A stretch of 64,000 nt of DNA from Elusimicrobia bacterium HGW-Elusimicrobia-3 (lineage in GTDB: Bacteria; Elusimicrobiota; Elusimicrobia; Elusimicrobiales; UBA9959), in contig PHAL01000009.1 in NCBI GenBank assembly GCA_002840355.1, positions 1 through 64,000 on the forward strand, read 5' to 3'. The number at the start of each line of letters is the position of its first letter. Positions within the stretch are counted from its first letter, which is position 1. The position numbers and the translations under genes are program-made. Below the pieces are notes generated by a model, which saw only the letters and a program-made list of their open reading frames with translations, did no database searches and was not told the origin of the DNA. Positions 27,501 through 34,701 of the stretch are shown here, piece by piece.

Positions 27501-28018
27501 CTAGCGGCGGGTTCCTGGTCAGCGGCTCCACCAACACGGCTGACCCGGGCTTGTTTGTGTCGGGGGCCGGACGGGTCGCTGTCGGAGCCACTTCTCTTCC
27601 GGTCAACCCCGCCAGGCTGCAAGTGAACGGCGACCTAGGGCTTGGTAACGGGAACCTGACCGGGAACGCACCGGTGGTTATATGGCTGCAGGCTAACAAC
27701 TTGTTGTTGGCTGGTGACGCGGTAGTCGCAGCCGGCAATAACCAGGCTGACAAGTTTGCTGCGGCCTCCAATACCGCGGTTATCGGAGTAGCGGTGGAGA
27801 CTATTAACGGTCTCGATATCGGGCGGATAGCTGTTTCCGGAGTCGCGGCGGTAAATTGTGTTGCCGGGACCGCGGGGCAGCATGCCGTTACCAATGGCGT
27901 CACCGCCGGAGCTGTAGACGGGACGCCAACCCCTGCGTCCGGGGCCAGCCTCGGGGTCTTCCTGGAGAATTGCGGCAACTCCTTTGCCGGCAAAGCTTTT
28001 GTACTGCTTGGGCGGTAA
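18560..28018 (+). CDS. Giant (3152 aa) exported repeat fibre with YadA-head-like and tail-fibre-like modules
   Basis: ATG at 18560 follows GGAGG and begins a signal peptide (MKKLILAIAIFLGASPLWA). An N-terminal domain (TYQGRLKESDIPVSANR to LTAVPYSVFA) is the one common on bacterial fibre and S74-type proteins. Then come many modules: GDTMTGxL repeats; five copies of an LD(I/V)xSTG..QIWRDSDGV..ATGVFYGDGSGL block; four blocks of GAVDLQ, then SGGYxNTASGxxATV repeats, then YSFAAG, GAFTWxDS and GGFLVSGSTNT; two arrays of 14-residue GVGVGxxAxxNxxx YadA-head repeats; and an NTFLGxxAGxxNTxG array near 23.4 kb. No YadA anchor, S74 endosialidase or type-A sorting domain is present; the last ~115 residues are a distinct unrecognised domain. 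It is likely a surface fibre or adhesin. Confidence 0.85.
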   Translation: MKKLILAIAIFLGASPLWAELMTYQGRLKESDIPVSANRVLLFEFCDAETAGTCYTTPSGYQSFAVQNGLFKSTFAVPTSDLSQGQWFLQVSVGPDIPGVQILTPRERLTAVPYSVFASSAAYAAGALLKAGDTMTGQLTVSGSTFTVIGPDGDANGGLMWVSTSVVTPALFVSTTGRVGLGTSAPGRSLHIVNNSGQVALLVEGRDATATSIYVESKSGGKPAHGYVRGGTLKAMTSVDSSNRFQIEVPTEPRLTITPAGLTGIGTETPDYQLHVSSAAGEAGTIMAVSTGTSNLFWVAGDGAHATRFYGDGSGLSGVTGATDGTKVLKAGDTMTGPLQILSDDLLNDTSDFITTGIVISTGGAIRTTGVGHGMVAGNARGLGAVDLQTVRTTSDQVAVGDYSTVSGGIYNKANEYGTSVGGGYQNLANTYYATVGGGFANTAQGHTSVVSGGGNNAANGQMSSVSGGSNNTASGDYSLVAGGESNLAFGTHAAAGGGKLNRANGLYSTVPGGYNNTAEGNYSFAAGAMSSSTAQGAFTWQDSGGSTINLINGVTDRTVFKSRGGFLVTGSTNTSMSGTLDRGVIMTGNGLLGVAINAPQAALDVVSTGTASTVYSQIWRDGDGVVRASVTATGVFYGDGSGLTGVTGATGTDPNALPLAGGIMQGAIDMDGNYLAGVSTITMLNGSIAIVPAGTGGTNVGYGISIGSNAYSNSDSGIGIGYGAYLNSYYSVGLGAFASENGSNAVGIGAFASRNYNNGVGVGGSAAENFQYGTGLGFNAANNDNYGLGVGAYAQNNDNYAVGVGAYSQYNAGYGAALGAYSYASSSATALGAQAKANAELSMALGYGTVNDSTGTASFGSYGVSAPYYQVTGSTVLALGGGLASNTLKVGPMAGAVSEGQFNVFVGSAAGKANSSGIHNVLVGHGAGSANITGTGNTFIGSAAGSANVTGLQNIVIGYNQQTSASNSASELNIGGLLFGQLGSKTVGISTRTPQAALDIVSTGKTVNDYAQIWRDSDGVTRASVTATGVFYGDGSGLANVTASGAVQKIGDVMTGPLTINSPTLAQANDFVTTGIVISTGGAIQTTGLGHGTAAGNARGMGAVDLQTYRAVNTEVAGGYMATLSGGYSNTASGYIATVSGGQGNTASGAWYPTVSGGYYNTASGNYAAVSGGQSNTASYSFATVSGGYYNTASNTRATVSGGESNTANGSRATVSGGVGNTASGSFATVSGGSTNTALGQFSWAGGNRSSSTADGAFTWSDSKGYEIRNITVDRTLFKNEGGFMVAGSTVAGSAILPGNQGMLDIISTGTTVNQYAQVWRDSDGVAKASVTATGVYYGDGSGLTGVTSAGAVQKAGDTMQGTLDMDGNFLAGVSTITMLSGSIAIVPPGTAGSNAGYGISIGSFSFNNHTSGVGLGHTAATNNNYGVGVGYGASSNYSSGVGVGNAASNNHNSGVGVGNSAFENRDYGVGVGYSANYNFNYGVGLGANANNNDGYAVGVGAYSANNKGYGAALGAYSYASSSATALGAQAKANAELSMALGYGTINDSTGTASFGNYAVHTSTAVNAAYYQINGSTVLAKLQGLGSLGVGISAGAKNAGAYNTFLGINSGSNNTTGGNNTFLGSYSGLNNAGGLDNTFVGSQAGQFNTSGRENSFLGVNAGDRNTTGKSNSYFGYKAGDYNAVGAGNTVMGSEAAYGVFNNSFSSSTIIGYRAGYGITTGSDNIFFGWQAGYDVTTGTGNIVIGYDEDTSAPGANNELNIGGLLYGDLEGREIYVGRGAAVSTITPYGFFGSGAGLTGVTASDPTKLPLAGGNMSGQLTTASTITVQGNAFSVGASTFVVNAGRVGINWISPEAALQVSGGAKFLSSAGTSYILTAGSSARPDMFFVSSGGIVGAGDFTDVAVDTFAVVSLAPVLKGGADSAVGLHVYARTDKADTIAATGPDQALAGGNFEAAAGGDDSVTLLAGLRAQVRREAAGAGGGTVSKAYGLIVDDIYTDSGAGVITDTYGIYIGNQTSAFGGMQTNLPYAIYSQDPGARTYLAGSLGLGGVDPVARLDLMAAASDPDTFGQIWRNSAGDIVSSMSATGVMMASRFVGDGSGLANLSGVQKTGDTMTGALTISGSSLTIRPAAGAAYSLYISSADGVAQALTVRPGGELYTAGRVGIGSAAPTEALDISGRVLISTRAGGNPSTDGLFSEGSSGMMFQSGGGTYMNVAYGGNYVSIGPSANVQATTNSPRLQVTGSMSVGSTYNSSKPPANSLVVQGRLGAGTSAPDAALSVVQSDVAGSSYTVHIGTSASAYHLVVTTGGWVGLNTMNPHAPLHLTAATKDEGIVVEHNSSTSEGSFLALLKARGTASSQNLVQDGDNLGVLAFGGYNAAPNDPFPTAAAIVGRVDGIPSVSPALDMPGRLEFMTAADGTTDMITRMVIRNDGGVGISTGTPQAMLDIRSTSTLAQIWRDGGGVARATMTADGTLYANIDGLADKVSKAGDFMFGPLSIAVANIDTEPFGLITTGLNISTSGALQTQGFGDGTATPGSRGMGAVDLQTNRSNSAQVASGDYSVIAGGWDNTANGTHSAVVGGWWNVANSAESFIGGGGYNTADGAYGVIAGGYENKMDSGADMAFIGGGKMNRVTPFGLYSAVVGGSSNTVAGEGSFIGGGAPNSIGNPGNKVYSNFASIVGGSSNTIDSAAYWGFIGGGSNNQVSDESSVIGGGDSNLASGYDSSVLGGLVNKATGDGTAIGGGALNMASGNYSTVPGGYQNTAKGAYSFAAGFKSSSTAAGTFTWADSQGVEMLNGVQDQVRFKARGGFLVSGSTNTADPGFFVSGDGSVTMGNGLFISRSGAVQTTGPGTGTFPPDARDATAVDLQNKRESTIQVASGYLAVISGGGSNRASGNRSSVAGGYNNLATSESAVISGGYVNRAGGMYSVVPGGAYNEATSDYSFAAGRSAQSAGIGAFTWADSRGVPLFNNVQDRVWFKASGGFLVSGSTNTADPGLFVSGAGRVAVGATSLPVNPARLQVNGDLGLGNGNLTGNAPVVIWLQANNLLLAGDAVVAAGNNQADKFAAASNTAVIGVAVETINGLDIGRIAVSGVAAVNCVAGTAGQHAVTNGVTAGAVDGTPTPASGASLGVFLENCGNSFAGKAFVLLGR
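21014..21105 (+). repeat. 92-bp direct repeat, copy 1
   Basis: Within the giant fibre gene. It encodes the LGAYSYASSSATALGAQAK region. By reading, it is identical base for base to 23102-23193, about 2.1 kb downstream and in the same frame. Confidence 0.85.
21941..22270 (+). repeat. Tandem ~45-bp minisatellite encoding GGxxNTASGxxATVS repeats
   Basis: Seven in-frame units of 45 bp (one of 48 bp) plus a partial one. Each unit is GGC-xxx-xxx-AAC-ACG-GCC-AGC then variable codons then GCC-ACG-GTC-TCC-GGC. The frame of conserved bases is nearly unchanged while the variable codons encode YI, AWYP, NY, SF, TR, SR and SF. Copy number changes would stay in frame. Confidence 0.85.
22799..23230 (+). repeat. 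42-bp (14-residue) YadA-head-like repeat array
   Basis: About ten consecutive 14-residue units of the form GVGVGxxAxxNxxx, merging into the 92-bp repeat copy 2. A matching, more diverged array lies at about 20690-21120. The 14-residue period is that of the YadA/Hep_Hag left-handed beta-roll. Confidence 0.75.
23102..23193 (+). repeat. 92-bp direct repeat, copy 2
   Basis: Identical to 21014-21105 and in frame with it, at the end of the second 14-residue array. Confidence 0.85.
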
Positions 28019-28066
28019 AGGCGGGTAAGTCCCGCGTCCCTTTAGTGGTGTAAGCGGTGTTAACTA

Positions 28067-31000
28067 ATGACGTTAAACTTGATAGCGGCCATGCTGTTGC
28101 TCCTGGCGCAAGCAGCCGCCGCGCAGACTAAAAGCGCCGGGATCATTACCGTGCTCGGTGACGCGGCGGACTACTCGTCCGCCAGCGCGGGGCAGTCGCA
28201 TGCCGACGGCAAGGTGGTGCAGGGGGGGCTGGCCGGCGCGGCCCACGGCTCGCAGGAGTTCCATAATATCAGCAGCGACATCGTGCTTGAATCGGGCTTC
28301 TACTCGAAGCTTGTTTCCTCGGCCGCCGCCCTGGACTATGCGGCGCAAGGTGTAAGCAGTTATACGCTGGCTTGGACGGAGCAGGGCTGGCCTTATCCCG
28401 CCAATCCCGCCGGTACCACCTACGACCTCTTCGTCTCCACCTGGGCCGAGGCCGATCCGTACATGGTCACCTATTCTACCGACGAGCACGGCTACCCGGT
28501 GGAAAGCCTGGCCCCTAATACCAGCTACTACAATTTCCTGCTGGCCAACTACATGGAGGGTGACTACTCCTCTTACGCCTCCTCAACCGCGGTTACGCTG
28601 GCGGCGGTTCCTTCCACCGGGGTTTTCACCCTGACGGACGCCGGCCACAGCACGCTGGGGCTGGCTTTCGCTTACTCCGGCAACCCGCCGCCGCAGCTCG
28701 GCGGCTGGGAAACCGCCGCGCCGCCGGACACTTTGCCCGCCCCGCGTTCGGGAGCCGCCGCGGTGGTTTACGGTTCCCACGTTTACTTGAGCGGCGGCTT
28801 CGACGGCGTTTACTATTCCAGCGCCGTTTTCAGGGCCGAGATCGCCGCCGACGGTTCTCTCGGCGCATGGCTCACGGCGGGGTACATGCCTGAAGGGCTG
28901 TACGGCCACCAGGCGGTGGCCGCGCGCGGCCGCCTGTACATCCTGGGCGGTTCCGTTTCAGGCGAGGCGCGCAACGAGGTCTGGTCCGCCGACCTCTCCT
29001 CGGCCGGGGCGATCGGCGCCTGGCAGACCGAGATCGCTTTCAACGACGCGGTCTATTTTCACGCGGCCGCGCTGGCCGGCAGCCGCATCTATGTCGCCGG
29101 CGGCTACAAATCCGGCACAGGCGTGCTGGGTACATTAAATTATGCCGATATCGGACCCGACGGCACCTTGTCCGCCTGGCAGGGTGCGGGAGGGGGCATG
29201 CCCTCGCCCCGCTACGGCCACTCGCTGACCGCCCTGGAGGGGCGCCTGCTGCTGGCCGGCGGCCGGGACGGGGCCGAGGCCAGGGCCGAGACCTGGATCT
29301 ACGACCCTGCCGGCGACAGCTGGACCCCTTACACCCCGCTGCCTTCGCCCCGCTATGGCCACGCGGCGGCGGCCGCGGATAACCGGCTCTATCTGCTCGG
29401 CGGCAACAACGGTTACGGCCCGCAGCGGCACGTGTTCCACAGCAATGTGCCGGCCTCCGGCACCGCGCCCTGGGAAGCCGGCCAGCCCGTTCCGGCCGAG
29501 CGCCAGTTCGCCGCCCCGGCCCTCACCGGCCCGCGGCTCTACCTCTTCGGAGGTTCGCCCGGTTCGGCGGCGGCGGATTCCGTCTATTCGGCGAGGGTGC
29601 TGGGCGCCGAGTACGAGGCGCAGGTGGCCCTGAACGCCGGCTTCACCGGCGCCAAGACTTCAGGCTGGTCCGCCGGCCCGTCGTTCGCCTTCACCGGGCT
29701 GCAGCCGGCCACGCAGTATTACTACCGCGCCCGGGCCCGCAACTGGGCCGGCGTGGCAACCGACTACTCCCAGAGCGGGTCCACCTTCACCTATGCCGCC
29801 GTGCCAGGTACCGCCGCCTGGACCAATGTCTGGGTGGATTCGGCAACCGTGAATTGGACGGCCAACGGCAACCCGGCCGGTTCCGATTATAGCCTGGTCT
29901 ACTCCTCTTACCCGGATTACTCCTACCCGCACAGCCTCAGTGTGGCCGGCGCGCTTTCGGTCGACCTCAGCGGCCTGGAGCAGAGCACCACCTATTACGC
30001 CCGGGTCCGCCTGCAGGACGGGGATTTCCTGTCGCGCTACGCCGACCTGCCGCCGGCGCGCACCAGCTTCGACCCGGCCCTCGACATCAGCAGTCCCACC
30101 ATAGATGATCAGCAGGGCGACATCCCCGGCTGGCGGTCCACCAACACCTTCCTCTGCGACGTGAACTTCGCCGATGTCGGCGCGGCCGGCCTGGACCGCA
30201 TAGAGCTGCGCGTCTCCACCCGGGCGGCGGACCCGAATAGTTTCGTCGGCGCCTGGACCGCGGCCATCACGGCCATCAACCAGGATTCCTACGCGGCCGA
30301 CTGGCCGCTGACGCAGCCGGTCTGGGAGACCATGCTGGACGGCGCTTCCAACTACGTTTCCGTCCGCGCCTATGACCGCTCCGGCAATTACAGCGAGCAG
30401 CTGGAGCTGTTCATGGTGCGCAAGGACACCACGCCTCCGGAGATAATCTCGGCGTACCTGGCCCCGCTGGCCTGGCAGATAGATTATCCCGGCGACGTCA
30501 CGGGCCTGGATTTCGGCGACCCGCTGTCGGGCCTGGCCCGGGTGCAGTATAGCGTAAGCGCCTCCAAGAACTTCGCGGACGGCGCTGTGATCCCGTGGAC
30601 GGACATCCCGGGGCTGACCCCCGGCGCCACCTGGTACCGGCCCACGCTGACCTACAGTTTCAACGCGCTGGCCAACGCCACCTCCAATTACTTCAGCTTC
30701 AGGGCTGTCGACGTGGCCGGCTCCACCCGCACGCTCGCCGACGCCTTCGGCATAGCCAAGAACGTCAGCGGCCCCATAGTGGGCATCTCCACGCCCACCG
30801 CCCTGTTCCTGTCCACGTTCACGCTGGTCTCCGGCGACACCGCCGAGACCAACGCCCACCAGGTGGAGGGGACCGAGGTGTCCATCCGCGACCTGACCAG
30901 CCTGCTCTACTATAACGCCGGAGCTTTCCTCTCCGGCTCGCAGGCCTGGCAGGACGCGCAGGATTTCCCCAGCAGCTATACCATCATCTTCCAGAACCTG

Positions 31001-32674
31001 CCGCTGCTCAGCGGGCGCCAGTACCAGGTGGTGGCCCGTTCTTCCGACGCTGCCGGGGACTACTCGCAGCTGCTGGCCACCCATACCTTTACTTTCGACG
31101 CGGCCGCCCCGGCCGCCGTGGTGCTGTACCCCGCCGACGGCTCCACCGCGGCCTCCGTGGCCGCCGTCAGCGGCACCGCCGCCGACCCGCAGTCCGGCAT
31201 AACCTCCGTGGACGCGGCGCTGAAGCGCCTCTCCGACGGTAAATGGTGGAAGAACTCCGTATCCGAATGGGACGCCGTGCCCGAGCCGCTGCAGGCCGGC
31301 ACCACGCCCTACTGGACCTGGACTTTCCAGCCTTACCTGCGCGACTCGCTGGCGCACGGCGCCTCCTACTATGTAACGGTGCGCGCCTCCGACCTGGCCG
31401 TGCCGGTAAATACCGGCGCTTTCCACGTTTCGGGCTCCACGTTCACCTACACCGACGCCACGCCGCCGCCGCCCACGGGCGGCCTGGCCGCCGCTCCCGG
31501 GGCTTTCAGCGGCGCCGTCAACCTCTCCTGGCCTTCCGCCGGCGACAACGCGGCCGGCGGCTACCTGCTGGAGGGCTCGTACAAGATAGCCTATTCCACC
31601 TATACGGGCGCCCCCGTGTCCACGGATACGGCCCAGGTGGCCATCGCCACCGCCGCCGTCACCGCCGGCACCACGCGCTACTGGACGCTGACCGGCCTGG
31701 ACCCGGCCGCCGTCTACTATTTCACGCTCTGGACCGCCGACGACGCGCTGAACTGGTCCTCGGTCTCCAACGAGGCCTCGGCCCTGAGCGGGGCCCCCGA
31801 CAGCGGCGCGCTGACCGGCAGCGTCACCGACGCCTCCGCCCAGCCGCTGACCGGCGTGCTGGTAGAGGCCCGCTCGCCCGCGGGGGCGCTGGAGGGCAGC
31901 GACTACACCGACGCTTTCGGCGCGTACTCCATCCCTGGAGTGGACTCGCTCTTCGTCACTGTCCGGGCGGTCTGGACCGCGCAGGACATAGAGAGCTCCG
32001 TTTCCAAGGAGAGCGTGCCCAACGGGTCCTCCGGCGTGAACTTCAGCCTGAGCGTCTCCTACCAGCTGGCCAGTATTCTCGGCACGATCCCGTCGAACTA
32101 CCTGCCGGCCTCTTCCGCGGCCAGGCCCGCCTCCGCGCGTTATACCACGCGCGAGACCCGGACTTCTTCCGGCGCGGAGCCCTTCGTGGAGCTGTTCAGC
32201 CGCGGCCGCCGCATAGGCGCGGCCTACACCGACGCCGCCGGCTCGTTCGAGATCCCGAACCTGCTGCCCGGCACCTACTCGCTGCGCGTCTTCAACGGCT
32301 CGGAGTTCAGCAGGCTGGAGACGGTCAAGCTGGGGCCCGGCGAGCGGCTGGTCTTCTCGCCGCAGTGGGACCTGCTCAACAAGGCCGGCGTCTTCGCCTA
32401 TCCCAACCCGGCCAGTACCGAGGTTCACTTCCACTTCTCGCCGTCCGCGGTCTCTTTCAGGGCCGAGGTACAGATCTTCGATATCTCCGGGCGCCTGGTG
32501 AGGACGCTCAGCGACCACGCGCCGGACCTGCCGCAGCTCGGCGGCAGGCGCCTGACCTGGGACCTGGCGCGCGACGGCGCGGCGCCGGGCGTGTATCTCT
32601 TCGTGCTGCGGGTTAAAGACGTCTCCACCGGCCGGGCGGAGAAGGTGGTAAAGAAGTTCGCGGTGGTGCGTTAG
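28067..32674 (+). CDS. Secreted Kelch/FN3 protein with FlgD/type-A-like C-terminal domain
   Basis: A 1535-residue protein with a signal peptide (to about residue 19). A conserved N-terminal segment (residues 20-85) leads to an FN3-like domain. Residues ~215-515 form Kelch-type beta-propeller blades (PRSGAAAVVYGSHVYLSGG, GRLYILGG, NRLYLLGGNNG). More FN3 and Ig-like modules follow (DTTPPEIISAY), then a carboxypeptidase-regulatory-like domain and a C-terminal ~95-residue domain starting YPNPAS and ending GVYLFVLRVKD then KKFAVVR. The second half is paralogous to the frameshifted 11278 gene. It starts 48 bases after the giant fibre gene, without a strong ribosome site, so it may be co-transcribed. 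Probably surface-exposed, binding glycan or protein. Confidence 0.85.
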   Translation: MTLNLIAAMLLLLAQAAAAQTKSAGIITVLGDAADYSSASAGQSHADGKVVQGGLAGAAHGSQEFHNISSDIVLESGFYSKLVSSAAALDYAAQGVSSYTLAWTEQGWPYPANPAGTTYDLFVSTWAEADPYMVTYSTDEHGYPVESLAPNTSYYNFLLANYMEGDYSSYASSTAVTLAAVPSTGVFTLTDAGHSTLGLAFAYSGNPPPQLGGWETAAPPDTLPAPRSGAAAVVYGSHVYLSGGFDGVYYSSAVFRAEIAADGSLGAWLTAGYMPEGLYGHQAVAARGRLYILGGSVSGEARNEVWSADLSSAGAIGAWQTEIAFNDAVYFHAAALAGSRIYVAGGYKSGTGVLGTLNYADIGPDGTLSAWQGAGGGMPSPRYGHSLTALEGRLLLAGGRDGAEARAETWIYDPAGDSWTPYTPLPSPRYGHAAAAADNRLYLLGGNNGYGPQRHVFHSNVPASGTAPWEAGQPVPAERQFAAPALTGPRLYLFGGSPGSAAADSVYSARVLGAEYEAQVALNAGFTGAKTSGWSAGPSFAFTGLQPATQYYYRARARNWAGVATDYSQSGSTFTYAAVPGTAAWTNVWVDSATVNWTANGNPAGSDYSLVYSSYPDYSYPHSLSVAGALSVDLSGLEQSTTYYARVRLQDGDFLSRYADLPPARTSFDPALDISSPTIDDQQGDIPGWRSTNTFLCDVNFADVGAAGLDRIELRVSTRAADPNSFVGAWTAAITAINQDSYAADWPLTQPVWETMLDGASNYVSVRAYDRSGNYSEQLELFMVRKDTTPPEIISAYLAPLAWQIDYPGDVTGLDFGDPLSGLARVQYSVSASKNFADGAVIPWTDIPGLTPGATWYRPTLTYSFNALANATSNYFSFRAVDVAGSTRTLADAFGIAKNVSGPIVGISTPTALFLSTFTLVSGDTAETNAHQVEGTEVSIRDLTSLLYYNAGAFLSGSQAWQDAQDFPSSYTIIFQNLPLLSGRQYQVVARSSDAAGDYSQLLATHTFTFDAAAPAAVVLYPADGSTAASVAAVSGTAADPQSGITSVDAALKRLSDGKWWKNSVSEWDAVPEPLQAGTTPYWTWTFQPYLRDSLAHGASYYVTVRASDLAVPVNTGAFHVSGSTFTYTDATPPPPTGGLAAAPGAFSGAVNLSWPSAGDNAAGGYLLEGSYKIAYSTYTGAPVSTDTAQVAIATAAVTAGTTRYWTLTGLDPAAVYYFTLWTADDALNWSSVSNEASALSGAPDSGALTGSVTDASAQPLTGVLVEARSPAGALEGSDYTDAFGAYSIPGVDSLFVTVRAVWTAQDIESSVSKESVPNGSSGVNFSLSVSYQLASILGTIPSNYLPASSAARPASARYTTRETRTSSGAEPFVELFSRGRRIGAAYTDAAGSFEIPNLLPGTYSLRVFNGSEFSRLETVKLGPGERLVFSPQWDLLNKAGVFAYPNPASTEVHFHFSPSAVSFRAEVQIFDISGRLVRTLSDHAPDLPQLGGRRLTWDLARDGAAPGVYLFVLRVKDVSTGRAEKVVKKFAVVR

Positions 32675-32701
32675 GCCGGCCGCCGGCCGCGTTTAAAATA
32701 A

Positions 32702-32707
32702 TATAAT
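32702..32707 (+). promoter_or_regulatory. -10 element (TATAAT) upstream of the barrel gene
   Basis: AATATAAT ends 13 bases before the ATG at 32721, with no Shine-Dalgarno between. Confidence 0.45.
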
Positions 32708-32720
32708 TTAAGGCTGAATA

Positions 32721-34634
32721 ATGCGTAAACTTGCCGTACTCATACTTTTCTCTCTCGTTTGTCAGGCCCGGCCGCTGCTGGCGCAGGACGCCGCGAGCCT
32801 GCAGTTCACGGTGGCCGCGCCCGACCCGGTGATGGCCGGCGAGGAAGTGACCCTGCAGACGCTGGCCGTCAACAGCGGCGCCTCCGTGTGGGAGCGCGGC
32901 AGCTACTACTGGATCGGCGAGGTGTACGCCATAGAGGGGGAGGGCCGCCGCTTCCTTACCCAGACGGCCTCCGTGTCGCCGGCCGAGGACGTGGCCCCGG
33001 GCGCGGCGCAGGGCGTGCAGCTGCCGTTCCGCGTGCCCGACAACCTGGCCGGGCGGCGCCTGCTCTACCGCGTGTTCCTCATCAAGGACGGCCGCCGCAT
33101 CCTCGAGACGGATTTCAAGGGCTTCCAGGTCATAGAGAAGGAACTGCGCTACACGATCCCCGAGGATTTCAAGATCGGCGGCGACGTCTCCTTCACCTAC
33201 AAGAACAACAGCCGCGACGGCTGGGACCACCACCAGGGCATCACCTCGGCCAACCTCGTGGGCAAGATCCGGCAATCCTCCTTCCTGTTCAATACCTACG
33301 TGGTGCACACCTATCACCGGCCGATCACGCCCACGATCGTGCTGCTCAACTACTACGCCCCGTGGGGCACGCTTAGCATCGGCGATATCTCGCCCACCCT
33401 GACGCCGCTGTCGATGGACGGGCAGGGCATGCGCGGCGTCTCGTTCGAGCGGGCGCGGGGGAAATACTCGCTGCTGGCCCTGGTGGGCCGCATCGTGGCG
33501 CCCGAGGAGCCGGGCCCGAACAGCGGCGGCCGCTTCGCGCGCTACACCAGCGGCCTGAAGGCCGGCTGGCAGTTCCGGCCCAACCTCAAGGTCTCCGTGG
33601 ACGCGGTGATGAGCCGCGACGACATGCACTCCATCAACATCACCACGACGGCGCTGACCATAAAGCCGCAGCAGACCGTGGTCTACGGCCTCAACGCCGA
33701 GTGGAAGTTCCTCAAAGCGTTCTCGCTCAACAGCGACTACCAGATGAGCGCCTACAAGGCGGACATGGAGGCTTCGGAAGCGGCGCTGGGCGGCTCGGCC
33801 TGGAAGCAGGAGCTGAAATACCGCGCCGACCTGTTCACCGCGCGCGGCGCGCTGTCGCGCATAGACCCCAAGTTCTATTCCTTCGGCAGCCCGTCGGTGA
33901 TCTCGGACCGGCAGGTGGTGGACGCCGAACTGGGCCTTTTCCCGGCGGACTGGACCACCTTTACCATGGCCTACAACGCCTACACCGACAACCTGGACGC
34001 CGACCCGGCCAAGACCACCACGGACCAGGTCCAGACCACGCTGGGCAACATGCTGCGCATCCTGGGCAAGACGGTGGTGAACACCTCGGTCATGACCAAT
34101 ACCGCCAAGGCCCAGACCGAGGGCGTGCAGGACAACCAGACCACCACGCTCAACCTCTCGGTGACCCAGCCGCTGGGCCGGCATACGCTGAGCGCCGGGA
34201 TGCAGCAATCCTCTTTCAAGGACAACCTCGGGCTCTCCCACGACCTGGACAGCTCGCTGCTCTCGCTCAACGGCTCTTTCAAGATCAACCGGCGGCTGTC
34301 CCTGTCGACGGGCCTGGTGGGTTCCTCCACGAAGGACAAGGCGGATTCTTCCATCAGCAAGAACAGCAGCCTGACCGCCAGCCTCTCCTACGCCATCCCG
34401 CGCCGCGGCATGGCCGTGCAGTGCTGGGCCACGCTGGCCTCGGCCGAGAACGACTCGCCGCTTTCGCCGGCCGATAATAGTTCTGTCACGCTCAACGTGG
34501 AAACGGTCTGGCTGAAGAGCCAGAATTCCCGCTTCACTTTCGGCGTGGGCGGGGTCTCGCGCACGGACAACCTCAACCCGGCCGCCGACGAGACCGTGCT
34601 GAACATCATGACCAGGTACAATTACTCGTTCTGA
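32721..34634 (+). CDS. Outer-membrane beta-barrel protein with N-terminal Ig-like domain
   Basis: A 637-residue protein with a signal peptide (MRKLAVLILFSLVCQARPLLA). Residues ~25-150 form an Ig-like domain (FTVAAPDPVMAGEEVTLQ). From ~155 to the end there are alternating amphipathic strands typical of a large barrel (for example KVSVDAVMSRDD, FSLNSDYQMSAY, LSLSTGLVGSS), ending in MTRYNYSF with the C-terminal Phe used by the Bam machinery. I do not recognise a specific family. It closes the surface locus that starts at 11278 and could be a pore or anchor for the large secreted proteins; this is inference from position only. A strong terminator follows. Confidence 0.8.
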   Translation: MRKLAVLILFSLVCQARPLLAQDAASLQFTVAAPDPVMAGEEVTLQTLAVNSGASVWERGSYYWIGEVYAIEGEGRRFLTQTASVSPAEDVAPGAAQGVQLPFRVPDNLAGRRLLYRVFLIKDGRRILETDFKGFQVIEKELRYTIPEDFKIGGDVSFTYKNNSRDGWDHHQGITSANLVGKIRQSSFLFNTYVVHTYHRPITPTIVLLNYYAPWGTLSIGDISPTLTPLSMDGQGMRGVSFERARGKYSLLALVGRIVAPEEPGPNSGGRFARYTSGLKAGWQFRPNLKVSVDAVMSRDDMHSINITTTALTIKPQQTVVYGLNAEWKFLKAFSLNSDYQMSAYKADMEASEAALGGSAWKQELKYRADLFTARGALSRIDPKFYSFGSPSVISDRQVVDAELGLFPADWTTFTMAYNAYTDNLDADPAKTTTDQVQTTLGNMLRILGKTVVNTSVMTNTAKAQTEGVQDNQTTTLNLSVTQPLGRHTLSAGMQQSSFKDNLGLSHDLDSSLLSLNGSFKINRRLSLSTGLVGSSTKDKADSSISKNSSLTASLSYAIPRRGMAVQCWATLASAENDSPLSPADNSSVTLNVETVWLKSQNSRFTFGVGGVSRTDNLNPAADETVLNIMTRYNYSF

Positions 34635-34652
34635 CCCGGCCGCGCCGGGGCG

Positions 34653-34684
34653 AAAAAAAGGGCCGCTGTCGGCCCTTTTTTTGT
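34653..34684. terminator. Bidirectional terminator between the surface locus and the motor operon
   Basis: AAAAAAAGGGCC / GGCCCTTTTTTT stem with a 6-base loop. The A and T runs allow it to end both the barrel gene (plus) and the TPR gene (minus). Confidence 0.88.
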
Positions 34685-34701
34685 TTATTGAGGAGAGGTG
34701 T

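Noticed and set aside
18560-28018. Prophage tail-fibre module
   Set aside because: No phage structural, replication or lysis gene is nearby, a signal peptide is present and neighbours are secreted or envelope proteins.
29660-32518. 952-residue minus-strand ORF
   Set aside because: Shadow of the Kelch/FN3 gene; low-complexity Gly/Arg/Val content.
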